Below are positions 1-7,994 of a DNA stretch of 64,000 bases, piece after piece. Under the pieces are notes generated by a model, which searched no databases, was not told the DNA's origin, and saw nothing but the letters and a program-made list of their open reading frames with translations. The position numbers and the translations under genes were made by a program. This stretch comes from Phyllobacterium myrsinacearum (GTDB taxonomy: Bacteria; Pseudomonadota; Alphaproteobacteria; Rhizobiales; Rhizobiaceae). The stretch is taken from contig NZ_PVBT01000001.1 in NCBI RefSeq assembly GCF_002980555.1, forward strand, positions 806,001 to 870,000, in the 5' to 3' direction. Numbering within the stretch: position 1 is the stretch's first letter; the number at the start of each line of letters is the position of its first letter.

Positions 1-2
1 CG

Positions 3-146
3 CAGGAGCGAGACTTCCGCACCTATTGCTATCGCCCGGACACGGCATGCGCAAGGCTTGTCGAATACCCGGCATCATGCAGCGCGGGTTCGCATCGCAA
101 TATTTTCCCCAGCACAATCATGCGTGTAGCTCCTCCAACGGAGTAA
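3..146 (+). CDS. possible C-terminal end of an upstream gene (partial)
   Basis: The frame opening at base 3 stays open for 47 codons and ends with TAA at 144-146. The encoded tail (QERDFRTYCYRPDTACARLV at its start) is reasonably protein-like, but the window cuts off everything upstream, so no family can be named. Two other frames are also open over much of this stretch, so this is only a weak suggestion. It could equally be noncoding. Confidence 0.2.
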   Translation, partial: QERDFRTYCYRPDTACARLVEYPASCSAGSHRNIFPSTIMRVAPPTE

Positions 147-191
147 ACGTTCGATGCAGGTTGAAGTTTGTATTTACAGATAGACTCAAAA

Positions 192-199
192 GATATATC
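192..199. promoter_or_regulatory. candidate operator for the PadR regulator
   Basis: GATATATC is a perfect 8-bp palindrome in an AT-rich patch 26 bp before the padR-like start codon. PadR-family repressors commonly autoregulate through short AT-rich palindromes near their own promoter. The position fits; the site itself is inferred. Confidence 0.25.
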
Positions 200-225
200 G
201 TTTGTGCATGAAAGGAGAATGTACA

Positions 226-834
226 ATGTTTAGAAATTGTCATCACGAACGGCATGAACGCGATGAGCGTTTTGTCATATACGGCATGGGGCGCGGTTTT
301 GGCCGTCACGGCGGCGGTCACGATGGCCCCGGCGGCGGCGGCCGTTTCGGCCGCAGGGGCGGCGGAGGCAGGGTGTTCGCGTCAGGCGACCTGCGTCTGG
401 TTCTGCTGGCGCTGGTCGCCGAACGGCCGCGCCATGGTTATGAGCTGATCAAGGACATCGAGGAGCTGTTCGGCGGCGCCTATGCGCCGAGCCCCGGTTC
501 TGTCTATCCGTCCCTGACGTTCCTGGAGGAAATAGGGCAGGTAACGGCTGCAGCGAGCGAAGGCTCGAAAAAGCTCTATACCATCACGGAGGAGGGACTT
601 GCCTATCTCGCCGAGAACAAGAACCTTGTGGATGCGGTCCGCACGCGGATGGGCATGGTTGCTCGTTCGATGGCTGGACAGCGCGCGCCGGAAGCGGTCG
701 CCCATGCGATGGACACGCTGCGCACCGCGCTCCACCTTCACAGTCACGGCTGGGATGCGGAAGAGGTCGACCGGGTTCGCAAGATCCTCGAACAGGCGGC
801 GCTGGACATAGAATCAGGCAAGAAAAAAGACTGA
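226..834 (+). CDS. PadR-family metal-responsive regulator, YqjI-like
   Basis: A 202-residue protein in two parts. Residues 1-50 are rich in His and Gly (MFRNCHHERHERDER followed by a GGG-rich stretch). The PadR winged helix follows from about residue 52, including HGYELIKDIEELF and SPGSVYPSLTFLEE, then a C-terminal helical region. E. coli YqjI has the same layout: a His/Cys-rich metal-binding N-terminus ahead of a PadR domain, and it represses itself and a ferric-siderophore reductase gene in response to nickel. ATG 226 is chosen because GGAG (214-217) sits 8 bases upstream; a TTG at 202 in the same frame lacks a comparable site. No reductase gene is adjacent here, so the target is unknown. 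Confidence 0.75.
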   Translation: MFRNCHHERHERDERFVIYGMGRGFGRHGGGHDGPGGGGRFGRRGGGGRVFASGDLRLVLLALVAERPRHGYELIKDIEELFGGAYAPSPGSVYPSLTFLEEIGQVTAAASEGSKKLYTITEEGLAYLAENKNLVDAVRTRMGMVARSMAGQRAPEAVAHAMDTLRTALHLHSHGWDAEEVDRVRKILEQAALDIESGKKKD

Positions 835-842
835 TGTCTAAA

Positions 843-874
843 CCCATGCGGCGCCGGAAACGGCGCCGTATGGG
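843..874. terminator. hairpin terminator between convergent genes
   Basis: CCCAT-G-CGGCGCC (843-855) pairs with GGCGCCG-T-ATGGG (862-874) around a GGAAAC loop: a 13-pair stem with one G-U pair. It lies between the padR-like stop (834) and the ftsZ2 stop (892), so it may serve both strands. There is no strong T-tract on either side. Confidence 0.6.
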
Positions 875-891
875 AATTCATGCAAGGGGAT

Positions 892-1926
892 TTAGGCCTG
901 ACGCCGTGTCATCGACAGGACGGAGCCGGGTGTGCCTGCGTCAGACAGTGCGCCTGCGCGGGCAACATCGATGCCGGTTGCCACAACCGATACGCGGAAG
1001 ACGCCTTCCAACGCATCATCGAAGGTTGCGCCGAGAATGATGTTGGCCTGATCGTCGACTTCTTCGCGGATACGGGTTGCGGCTTCGTCGACCTCGAACA
1101 GGGTCATGTCTCGCCCGCCGGAGATCGACACCAGGACGCCCTTGGCACCCTTCATCGATTCCACGTCGAGAAGCGGATTGGCGATTGCAGCTTCGGCGGC
1201 CGCCTGTGCACGGCCTTCGCCGGTGCCTTCGCCGGTTCCCATCATGGCGCGGCCCATGTCGCGCATGACCGAGCGCACGTCGGCAAAATCCAGATTGATC
1301 AGGCCTTCGCGGACCATCAGGTCGGTGATGCAGGCAACGCCCGAATAGAGAACGCGGTCGGCCGTGGCAAAGGCATCGGCAAAGGTCGTGGACGCATTGG
1401 CGACGCGGAAAAGATTCTGGTTGGGGATGACGATCAGCGTATCGGCGCTGTCGCGCAGCTCTTCCAGACCCTCTTCGGCCATGCGCATGCGGCGCGTGCC
1501 TTCGAACGAGAACGGCTTTGTCACGACGCCAACCGTCAGGATGCCGGCCGAGCGGGCTGCGCGGGCAATGACCGGCGCTGCGCCGGTTCCGGTGCCGCCG
1601 CCCATGCCCGCCGTCACGAAGCACATGTGCGTGCCGGCGAGATGATCCATGATTTCATCGATGCTTTCTTCCGCAGCGGCCCGTCCGATTTCCGGATGCG
1701 AGCCTGCGCCAAGCCCCTGCGTCACGTTGGCGCCGAGCTGGATCAGCCGGCTTGCCTTGGACATGGCCAGCGCCTGCGCATCCGTATTGGCCACGATGAA
1801 CTGCGTGCCCTGCAGGTTTTCACGGATCATGTTGTTAACCGCATTGCCGCCGCCGCCGCCGACACCGAACACGGTGATATTCGGCTTCATCTCGGAAATT
1901 TCCGGCTTCTTGAGGTTAATTGACAT
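892..1926 (-). CDS. ftsZ: short FtsZ paralogue (FtsZ2 type)
   Basis: A 344-residue tubulin-like GTPase. The glycine-rich GTP-binding signature [13 protein letters not shown] lies near residue 75 and the T7 catalytic loop [11 protein letters not shown] near residue 178. The protein ends in [10 protein letters not shown] directly after the core: there is no long linker and no conserved C-terminal peptide for FtsA/ZipA/EzrA-type partners. Rhizobia such as Sinorhizobium meliloti carry a full-length FtsZ1 plus a short FtsZ2 of about this length, and this matches the latter. It is not in a dcw cluster, which supports a secondary paralogue. ATG 1926 is preceded by AAGGA; an upstream in-frame start is not supported. 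Its role alongside the main FtsZ is not established by the sequence. Confidence 0.9.
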   Translation of the reverse strand: MSINLKKPEISEMKPNITVFGVGGGGGNAVNNMIRENLQGTQFIVANTDAQALAMSKASRLIQLGANVTQGLGAGSHPEIGRAAAEESIDEIMDHLAGTHMCFVTAGMGGGTGTGAAPVIARAARSAGILTVGVVTKPFSFEGTRRMRMAEEGLEELRDSADTLIVIPNQNLFRVANASTTFADAFATADRVLYSGVACITDLMVREGLINLDFADVRSVMRDMGRAMMGTGEGTGEGRAQAAAEAAIANPLLDVESMKGAKGVLVSISGGRDMTLFEVDEAATRIREEVDDQANIILGATFDDALEGVFRVSVVATGIDVARAGALSDAGTPGSVLSMTRRQA

Positions 1927-2231
1927 CGTGCAATCCTTATTCCCGGCCGATGGTCGTATCGGCTTGCAGGTACGTAATGTTATGACGGAGCTCACCAGGA
2001 GAATCAAAGCTTCTCCTGACCCCATTGTCCGGCAAAGAATCAGACAGCGGGTTTCGGCGCAAGCCCTGAAATGGCATATCGCCCGGATGGCTTGTCAAAA
2101 GTATGTCCGCAACGCTTGGCGAAACGGTGCCGCGGACGCAGTGCCCATGAGATTGACGCAATCGTTGACGAAGGAACCATCCCGGCACTCTGATGTTTCC
2201 TTCTACAGTTTCTGATCAGGAGAATTGGCCC
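1927..2231. other. divergent intergenic region ftsZ2 / mscS-like
   Basis: 305 bases hold the promoters for both divergent neighbours. AGGAG at 2218-2222 is the ribosome binding site of the channel gene. No convincing reading frame, repeat or riboswitch is visible. Confidence 0.5.
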
Positions 2232-3056
2232 ATGGAACTTGATCCCCAAAACGCCGTCACCGCCATACAGACCGGTATTCACCAGGCAAGCGCGCTTGTT
2301 GTCACCTATTCGTTCTCGGTCCTTGGCGCCATCTTGCTGCTGGTGATCGGCTATATCGTCGCCGGGCTGGTGGAACGCTGGCTCTATGCCGGACTGGGGA
2401 AGGTCGGCGGCTTCGACCTGACACTGCGCCGCTTCTTCTCGAAGATCGCGCGCTATGCGGTTTTGGGACTGGTGGCGGTCATGGTGCTCGGCCAGTTCGG
2501 CATCCAGACCGCGTCGGTCATTGCCGCCATCGGCGCGGTCGGCCTGGCCATCGGTCTTGCCCTGCAGGGAACGCTGCAGAATATCGCAGCCGGCATCATG
2601 CTCCTCGCCTTGCGGCCGCTGCGCATCGGGGAATATGTCGAAGTCGGCAGCATTTCCGGCACGGTGGAGGAAATAGGGCTGTTTGCCACCCGCTTGCGGG
2701 CTGCGGACGGCGTCTATGTCCTTGCGCCCAATTCAACCCTTTGGACCCAGCCCGTCAAAAACTATACGCGCAATGGCGTCCGGCGCAACGACATCACGCT
2801 CGGGGCTGATCATGGCGAGGATATTGACCGGATGCGCAAGAGCCTGGTGGCCCTGACCGCTGGTGACAAGCGCATCTTGCGGGAGCCGGCGCCGCAGGTC
2901 TTCGCCTCCGATCTCACGGATGAATCCATCGCCATCACCCTGCGGTACTGGACCTCGGCCAGCGATTTTGCCGCTGTGAAAGCCGATTTGACCATGGCAA
3001 CGGGTGAACTGTTCTATGACAAAAAGCCGGCAGATCAACAGGCTGCAGGCATTTGA
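2232..3056 (+). CDS. small mechanosensitive ion channel, MscS family
   Basis: A 274-residue inner-membrane channel of close to the classical MscS length (286 in E. coli). Three hydrophobic segments sit at about 22-45, 62-82 and 89-115. The pore-lining TM3 shows the Gly/Ala packing pattern AAIGAVGLAIGLALQ, and the beta domain begins at RPLRIGEYVEVGSISGTVEE. Family members open under membrane tension to release solutes on hypo-osmotic shock. ATG 2232 has AGGAG nine bases upstream; an in-frame ATG at 2193 would add a non-hydrophobic stretch and lacks such a site. Confidence 0.9.
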   Translation: MELDPQNAVTAIQTGIHQASALVVTYSFSVLGAILLLVIGYIVAGLVERWLYAGLGKVGGFDLTLRRFFSKIARYAVLGLVAVMVLGQFGIQTASVIAAIGAVGLAIGLALQGTLQNIAAGIMLLALRPLRIGEYVEVGSISGTVEEIGLFATRLRAADGVYVLAPNSTLWTQPVKNYTRNGVRRNDITLGADHGEDIDRMRKSLVALTAGDKRILREPAPQVFASDLTDESIAITLRYWTSASDFAAVKADLTMATGELFYDKKPADQQAAGI

Positions 3057-3128
3057 ACGGAACCACAGCCCCAGCTTGGCGTTTCCCCTGATGATAATGC
3101 ATTTAACAATGCTCTTTGGGAGGCGATC

Positions 3129-3443
3129 ATGTTGAAATATTTTGCTATTGCGGCCATTGCAGCGGCGGCTCTCCTGCCGGCGGCCCCATCCCTCGCGCAA
3201 TCGCTCGAAATCGGACCGGGCGGCGTGCGCCTTGTCGAACCGCGCGTTGAACGGCCCATGCGGCGCGGCATGGATATCAGCGAGCGCGAGGCGGTCCGCA
3301 TTGCCCGCGCCGAAGGTTTGCGCAACGTGGACAATATAGACCGGACGCGGTCCCGTTTCATCGTGGAGGGGACAGACCGGCGGGGTAACGATATTCGCGT
3401 CAGCGTCGACCGGCGAACGGGTGACGTGATTTCCGTCGATTAG
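3129..3443 (+). CDS. secreted PepSY-like domain protein
   Basis: A 104-residue protein with a clear signal peptide (MLKYFAIAAIAAAALLPAAP, cleavage expected near SLAQ-S). Then comes one PepSY-like domain: helix DISEREAVRIARAEGLRNV followed by strands and the typical ending DRRTGDVISVD. PepSY proteins are periplasmic and often inhibit peptidases or assist other envelope proteins; the partner here is unknown. GGGAGG lies just before the ATG. The gene appears to stand alone, with a strong hairpin downstream. Confidence 0.75.
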   Translation: MLKYFAIAAIAAAALLPAAPSLAQSLEIGPGGVRLVEPRVERPMRRGMDISEREAVRIARAEGLRNVDNIDRTRSRFIVEGTDRRGNDIRVSVDRRTGDVISVD

Positions 3444-3458
3444 CGCACGCCGCGCCTG

Positions 3459-3494
3459 AGCGCGAACAGATCGCAGACAGGATCTGTTCGCGCT
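3459..3494 (+). terminator. 14-bp stem hairpin after the PepSY gene
   Basis: AGCGCGAACAGATC (3459-3472) is perfectly complementary to GATCTGTTCGCGCT (3481-3494) with an 8-base loop. It begins 15 bases after the PepSY stop codon. There is no T-run, so termination may be incomplete or Rho-assisted. Confidence 0.55.
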
Positions 3495-3552
3495 GGCTTG
3501 CACATCTTCTGATCCGCATATGACGATTTGTTGACTTGAATTGTTTCCGCCT

Positions 3553-3568
3553 GGCGGTTACGACCGCC
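3553..3568 (+). promoter_or_regulatory. additional ACGA-containing hairpin before the riboswitch
   Basis: GGCGGT-TACG-ACCGCC is a 6-bp perfect hairpin whose apex again contains ACGA, although in a different register from the two canonical loops. It directly abuts P1 of the guanidine-II element. It may be a third, degenerate ligand hairpin, a spacer stem, or chance. Confidence 0.4.
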
Positions 3569-3613
3569 ATGCACAGGACGACCTGTGTCATGGTTGCGCA
3601 TGGGGACGGCCCC
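3568..3613 (+). promoter_or_regulatory. guanidine-II (mini-ykkC) riboswitch
   Basis: Two hairpins carry the diagnostic ACGR tetraloops. P1 is CACAGG-ACGA-CCTGTG (3572-3587), extended by CATG pairs at 3568-3571 and 3589-3592 with one bulged T. P2 is GGGG-ACGG-CCCC (3602-3613). A Shine-Dalgarno AAGGAG follows 13 bases later at 3627-3632. This two-hairpin, ACGR-loop layout with the ribosome binding site just downstream is the hallmark of guanidine-II riboswitches, in which the paired loops bind guanidinium and free the ribosome binding site. The downstream sugE/gdx gene is the expected target. Confidence 0.9.
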
Positions 3614-3632
3614 GTTATCTCGATTGAAGGAG

Positions 3633-3813
3633 ATGATGGTGTCCCATACCAGACCGAATTTTTCCCATTTGATTGTCGCTGGCCCAGCCAGCACTCATCG
3701 TCAGACCGCTTGTCCGTCTGGCTGCCGTTCTGCCGCTGGCCATGGCCGTTGCGCTGACAGGTCGCGAACGGCTGATGTCGTTCATCCGGGCCACTGAAAC
3801 CATACCCATGTGA
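3633..3813 (+). pseudogene. small riboswitch-proximal ORF, apparently frameshifted
   Basis: The first start codons behind the riboswitch (ATG 3633 or 3636, AAGGAG in front) open a frame reading MMVSHTRPNFSHLIV. It degrades into a Cys/Arg/His-rich, non-protein-like tail ending at 3797. From about 3676 another frame (+1 relative to the first) looks coding: AQPALIVRPLVRLAAVLPLA, then [20 protein letters not shown], ending at TGA 3811-3813, immediately before the sugE ribosome binding site. One inserted base after 3672 would join the two halves into a protein of about 60 residues. I do not recognise the family. The alternative is that only one half is translated. Confidence 0.4.
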
Positions 3814-3824
3814 AAGGAACGATT

Positions 3825-4142
3825 ATGGCATGGATTTATCTTGCCCTTGCTGGCCTGTTTGAGGTGATTTGGGCTTCCACAATGAAACATTCCGATGGTT
3901 TCACGCGGCTTGTGCCAAGTGTGATCACCATCGTCACGATGATCATCAGCTTCGGCTTGCTCGCCGTGGCGATGAAATCCCTGCCGCTCGGCACCGCCTA
4001 TGCCATCTGGACCGGTATCGGAGCGGTTGGCGCATTCCTCGTCGGGATATTCTTCCTCGGTGAAGCGGTCACGCTTTTCCGGATTGCAAGCGTCGGCTTC
4101 ATCGTTGCGGGACTGATTGGCCTGAAACTGTCGACGCTATAG
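3825..4142 (+). CDS. sugE: guanidinium exporter Gdx (SugE), SMR family
   Basis: A 105-residue four-helix small multidrug resistance protein. It has the Gdx/SugE hallmarks: Glu13 in the context [12 protein letters not shown], the [11 protein letters not shown] motif, and [20 protein letters not shown] in helix 3. SMR proteins work as antiparallel dimers in the inner membrane; the Gdx subgroup exports guanidinium in exchange for protons. The guanidine-II riboswitch 210 bases upstream independently supports this substrate over general quaternary amines. AAAGGA precedes ATG 3825, and the stop of the upstream small frame is only 11 bases away, so translation may be coupled. Confidence 0.93.
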   Translation: MAWIYLALAGLFEVIWASTMKHSDGFTRLVPSVITIVTMIISFGLLAVAMKSLPLGTAYAIWTGIGAVGAFLVGIFFLGEAVTLFRIASVGFIVAGLIGLKLSTL

Positions 4143-4176
4143 GCAGTTTTGCGATACCCGGCGCAGACGCGCAGGA

Positions 4177-5109
4177 TCACAATTTGGCGGTATCGGTTGC
4201 CGGTGCTTCCGTGCGAACGTCAACCGGTGCCTGCACAGTCTTGCCGCGCATGTTCACGATCACAACCCCGGCCAGGATGAGCATGCCGCCGAGGACCGTG
4301 CTCATTTTCGGCGGTTCGCCGGCAATGAGCCAAGCGATCAGCATGGCGATCGGCGCAATGAGGTAGAGAAAGTTTCCGGCACGGGCGACACCAAATGTGC
4401 CGAGCGCATAGGCCCAGCAAACCAGGCCGATTGCGGTGGGAAAGATGCCGAGGAAGCCGATCCAGCCCTGTACTGCCAGCGATGCTTTGCCGGTCTGGGC
4501 CAGTGCCTGCGACAGCCATGGTGAAAGGGCGAGGGCGGCTGAAATAAACATGACGGCTGCGACATGCAGGGCGCCATAGCGCGACACCAGCTGGCGTTGC
4601 ACGGTAAAGCCCGTTGCCGAGCACAATGCCGCGCCGAGCACAAAGGCAGCACCTGAATTCAGGGTGAGGCCGCCGGCCTGTGCGCTGGCAATCAAGCCAA
4701 TACCGACAATGCACAACAGGGTTCCGCCCCAGGCAATGGGCGGGAACCGCTCCTTGAGGAGCACGACGGCAAACGTCGCCATCCACAGCGATTCAGTCTT
4801 GATGAGAAAGCTTGCGGCGCCCGCCGCGACGGTTTGCTGACCGATGTTCAGGAGAACGCTGTAACCGGCGCCGCCCACGATGCCGCAGCCGGCGCAGAGC
4901 AGGAGGTGAGGCAACGGCATACGGGCAGGGCGGTTCCAGATCAGCCACATCGCCGCCAGTACGGCGGCGATGGCATAGCGGATCGATGCGAGCGGCAAGG
5001 GCTCCAATTGTGTAAGCGCGAGCTTGATTGCGGGAAAAGCTGTCGCCCACACGAGAATGGTGGTGGAGATAGCCAGGATCGGTAGAAGTGTGGGGCGGGA
5101 TGGGGTCAT
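4177..5109 (-). CDS. EamA-family (DMT) exporter
   Basis: A 310-residue membrane protein with about ten hydrophobic segments in two EamA repeats; the second repeat starts near AAFVLGAALCSATGF. Such drug/metabolite transporters usually export amino acids, metabolites or toxic compounds. It is divergent from a LysR regulator starting 63 bases away, and a LysR gene next to an EamA gene is commonly its regulator. The C-terminal 20 residues are hydrophilic. The substrate cannot be inferred. Confidence 0.85.
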   Translation of the reverse strand: MTPSRPTLLPILAISTTILVWATAFPAIKLALTQLEPLPLASIRYAIAAVLAAMWLIWNRPARMPLPHLLLCAGCGIVGGAGYSVLLNIGQQTVAAGAASFLIKTESLWMATFAVVLLKERFPPIAWGGTLLCIVGIGLIASAQAGGLTLNSGAAFVLGAALCSATGFTVQRQLVSRYGALHVAAVMFISAALALSPWLSQALAQTGKASLAVQGWIGFLGIFPTAIGLVCWAYALGTFGVARAGNFLYLIAPIAMLIAWLIAGEPPKMSTVLGGMLILAGVVIVNMRGKTVQAPVDVRTEAPATDTAKL

Positions 5110-5172
5110 GGGGAGAAACTAAAACAGGTTCAAGGCTTGACATAGAGTGCTGATATGGCGTGAGCTGTGAGA

Positions 5173-6069
5173 ATGAAACACAGCTCGGATCTCCCGTCCT
5201 TCGATGCCATACAGGCGGTTCTGGCGTCCAATCGTACCGGCTCATTCTCCGGCGCCGCCGATGAACTCGATCTGACGCATGGGGCTGTCAGCCGGCGCGT
5301 CGCCGTCGTCGAGGCATGGGCCGGGACGGCATTGTTCGAACGCCACGGGCGCGGTGTGCGCCTGACGATCGAAGGCCAGCGGCTTGTGCGGTTATTCGAG
5401 CAGGCGCTCGACCTGATCGATAGCGGGGCAGCCGAATGGCGGGAGAACCGCCAGCCCGAAACTGTCAGGATCAGTGTCCTGCCGTCGTTTGCGCGGCTGT
5501 GGATTTTGCCGAATCTTGGCAAACTGGAGGGCTCTCCCCCCGATCTGCGGATCGAACTGGAGCTTGACCGCCGCTATGCCCCGCTTGGCGAGGTTGACGT
5601 GGCGATCCGTTACGGCCGCGGTGATTGGAGCGATGGTGCGGCAATGCCGCTCTTCGACGAAGTTCTCCTTCCCGTCGCATCGCCCGAACTCGCGCTCATC
5701 CTGGGAAATGAAGCTGAGCCGGGCGACATTCTCCGCTACCCCCTGATTCACGATGCCTATCCCGATGCGTGGCGTATCTGGCTGGCCGAGCGCGGGCACC
5801 GGTATCGCCCGCGCCCGCAGGACCGCCGGTATCCGGACTATGATCTGGGCCTGCACGCGGCGGCTGCGGGAAGCGGCGTGGCGCTTCTGCGCGCGCCCTA
5901 TGGCGAGGTGTTTGTCCAAAACGGCAGCCTCGTGCCGATGTCCAGCGCTCCGGTGGCCAGCCAATTGAAATTCCATGCCATCACGGAACGGGGCAGCCAG
6001 CGGCGTGCCGTCCGCACACTGCTTGAGCGCATCCGGTGGCTTTCGGCGGATTGCGCCGTTGACAACTGA
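5173..6069 (+). CDS. LysR-family transcriptional regulator
   Basis: A 298-residue LysR protein. The N-terminal winged helix spans residues 8-68 (SFDAIQAVLASNRTGSFSGA, then THGAVSRRVAVVEAW) and the substrate-binding domain follows, with features of the GcvA-like subgroup. The GTG at 5167 would add two residues; no strong ribosome binding site separates the choices. It is divergent from the EamA exporter at 5109, so their shared control region is only about 60 bp. Regulation of that exporter is the natural inference. Confidence 0.85.
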   Translation: MKHSSDLPSFDAIQAVLASNRTGSFSGAADELDLTHGAVSRRVAVVEAWAGTALFERHGRGVRLTIEGQRLVRLFEQALDLIDSGAAEWRENRQPETVRISVLPSFARLWILPNLGKLEGSPPDLRIELELDRRYAPLGEVDVAIRYGRGDWSDGAAMPLFDEVLLPVASPELALILGNEAEPGDILRYPLIHDAYPDAWRIWLAERGHRYRPRPQDRRYPDYDLGLHAAAAGSGVALLRAPYGEVFVQNGSLVPMSSAPVASQLKFHAITERGSQRRAVRTLLERIRWLSADCAVDN

Positions 6070-6121
6070 ACAGCGCTTGGCGAGGCTTGGCCGGAGTGTT
6101 CAGCTCATGTGAGGACAACCC

Positions 6122-6964
6122 ATGCCGACAACCATCGCCATCATCGGAGCCGGGGCCATGGGCAGCGCCGTCGGGCAACGCCTGATACAGGGCGGCGCCC
6201 GCGTCCTTTCCTTTACCGAAGGGCGAAGCCAGCGGACACTGGACCGCGTCCGGGCGGCGGGTATCGAACCCGCAGCCATCGCCGATATCGCAAAGGCCGA
6301 CCTGATATTCTCCATTGTTCCTCCCGCCGAGGCGACCGGCGTCGCGCGCAGGTTCGCGCCGGTTTTGTCGGCAGCGAGCGCCAAAGGCACCTTCATCGAT
6401 TTCAATGCGATCAATCCCAATTCGATGCGCGACGTCGGATCGGTTCTGGCCGGAACGGGTTGGGACATATGCGACGGCGCCATTATCGGCCTGCCGCCGA
6501 AACCCGATAATGCCGGACCGAAATTCTATGTCAGCGGCGGCAGCGCTGCGATCGTGGATCGCCTTGCGGCGCTGGGCTTGCGGGCGCACCGCGTCGATGG
6601 TTCGATCGGTGCAGCCTCTGCCTTGAAGATGGTTTATGCCGGCATCAACAAGGGGCTGATCGGGCTTGGTACAACCATGCTGCTGGCCGCAGCCGGATCG
6701 GGGTCTGCGGCAAGCCTGCATGCGGAGATGGCGGAAAGTATGCCGGAGCTTCTCGCACGCTTCCAGCGCTCGATACCCGATATGTATCCCAAAGCCTATC
6801 GATGGGTAGCGGAGATGGAGGAGATTGCCGAATTCCTGGGACCTGATGATCCCGGCGCGGCGCTTTTCCAGGCCATGGCAGAGGTTTTTTCCCGGATTGC
6901 CCATGATCAGAATGCCGATGGGCGTCTCGCCTCAACGCTGGATGGCGTGCTTGCCGGTAAATAA
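6122..6964 (+). CDS. NAD(P)-dependent 6PGDH-like dehydrogenase (DUF1932)
   Basis: A 280-residue protein. The N-terminal Rossmann fold begins IAIIGAGAMGSAVGQRL (dinucleotide-binding GxGxxG) and runs to about residue 150. The C-terminal helical DUF1932-type domain contains GAASALKMVYAGINKGLIGL; its Lys falls where the catalytic Lys of beta-hydroxyacid dehydrogenases lies. The family is related to 3-hydroxyisobutyrate and 6-phosphogluconate dehydrogenases. It starts 52 bases after the LysR gene on the same strand. The substrate is unknown. Confidence 0.8.
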   Translation: MPTTIAIIGAGAMGSAVGQRLIQGGARVLSFTEGRSQRTLDRVRAAGIEPAAIADIAKADLIFSIVPPAEATGVARRFAPVLSAASAKGTFIDFNAINPNSMRDVGSVLAGTGWDICDGAIIGLPPKPDNAGPKFYVSGGSAAIVDRLAALGLRAHRVDGSIGAASALKMVYAGINKGLIGLGTTMLLAAAGSGSAASLHAEMAESMPELLARFQRSIPDMYPKAYRWVAEMEEIAEFLGPDDPGAALFQAMAEVFSRIAHDQNADGRLASTLDGVLAGK

Positions 6965-7109
6965 CCGCAAGGCGAATGGCGCCTGAAGAACAGGCGACCG
7001 CGCATTTTAACCGTATCGATAATTTAACGCGCGGCGCACCCCATGATGGGTGACAAACGGATATCCCAACACCATATCTTGTGAAGGACATGGTTCAAGG
7101 AGTATTCCG

Positions 7110-7958
7110 ATGCTTTCCGTGTGGCGTGATATCGTCGTCTTCCTGGATGCCTCTCTCCCCGGTGAAAAAATTGGTGCGCATGCGGCGCGCCTCGCCAGGA
7201 AGCATGGGGCTTATCTCGTCGGTGTTTACGGTTTGACCCGAGCGGCCTACGGCTCGCCATCCGATAATTTTGCGCGCGGGCCGGAAGCAATCCGGCAGGT
7301 GATCGTTCGCCAGAGAAGCGCTGACGAAAACAAACTGATCAGGTCGGGCCGCCATTTTGCCCGGATTACCGAAGCCGAGGGCATCGGGTCCGAGTTTCGC
7401 GTGGCGTGGCACGACAGGCCCGGCGACCAGAACATGGTCCGTGGCCTGAATGCGGATCTGATCGTTGCCGCGCAACCGCCGCTGGGCGATCTGCCCATGA
7501 GCTGGTCGGCCGAACAATTGCTCCTCGCAACGGGAATTCCTGTGCTGGTTATTCCACGGGAGTGGGATGGGGACACGATCGGCAACCGGGTGGTTATCGC
7601 CTGGAATGGCAGCCGGGAGGCGCGGCGTGCCGTTTATGATGCGATGCCGTTTATCGTGACGGCAAAGCAGGTCACCATACTCGTCATTGAAAACGGTCAC
7701 GCAGCGGCCGATTGCACGCATGAGCCGGGCGCGGACCTTTTGAGCCATCTGGCAAGGCACGACGTGCAGGCAACTGTTTTGGCAGTTTCGTCGAATGAAC
7801 CGGTTGCGCACGCGATTATCAGGGAGACGCGCGGCATCGGGGCCAATCTTCTGGTCATTGGCGCCTACAGCCACCCGCGTTCCACCGAAATCCTGTTTGG
7901 CGGCGTGACGCGATCGCTGTTGTCGGACACCGAGCTGCCCATGCTCATATCGCGCTGA
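7110..7958 (+). CDS. tandem-domain universal stress protein
   Basis: A 282-residue cytoplasmic protein with two Usp folds. The first half starts WRDIVVFLDASLPGEK. The second starts NRVVIAWNGSREARRAVYDA and ends with the ATP-binding-type motif LLVIGAYSHPRSTEILFGGV. Tandem Usp proteins are induced by starvation, oxidative stress or envelope stress. AAGGAG lies 7 bases before ATG 7110. A second protein of the same architecture is encoded at 20072-20914 and shares the GAYSxxRxxExxFGGVT ending. Confidence 0.88.
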   Translation: MLSVWRDIVVFLDASLPGEKIGAHAARLARKHGAYLVGVYGLTRAAYGSPSDNFARGPEAIRQVIVRQRSADENKLIRSGRHFARITEAEGIGSEFRVAWHDRPGDQNMVRGLNADLIVAAQPPLGDLPMSWSAEQLLLATGIPVLVIPREWDGDTIGNRVVIAWNGSREARRAVYDAMPFIVTAKQVTILVIENGHAAADCTHEPGADLLSHLARHDVQATVLAVSSNEPVAHAIIRETRGIGANLLVIGAYSHPRSTEILFGGVTRSLLSDTELPMLISR

Positions 7959-7994
7959 GCATAGCGTCGAAGCACGGAACTGATGACATCCCTG

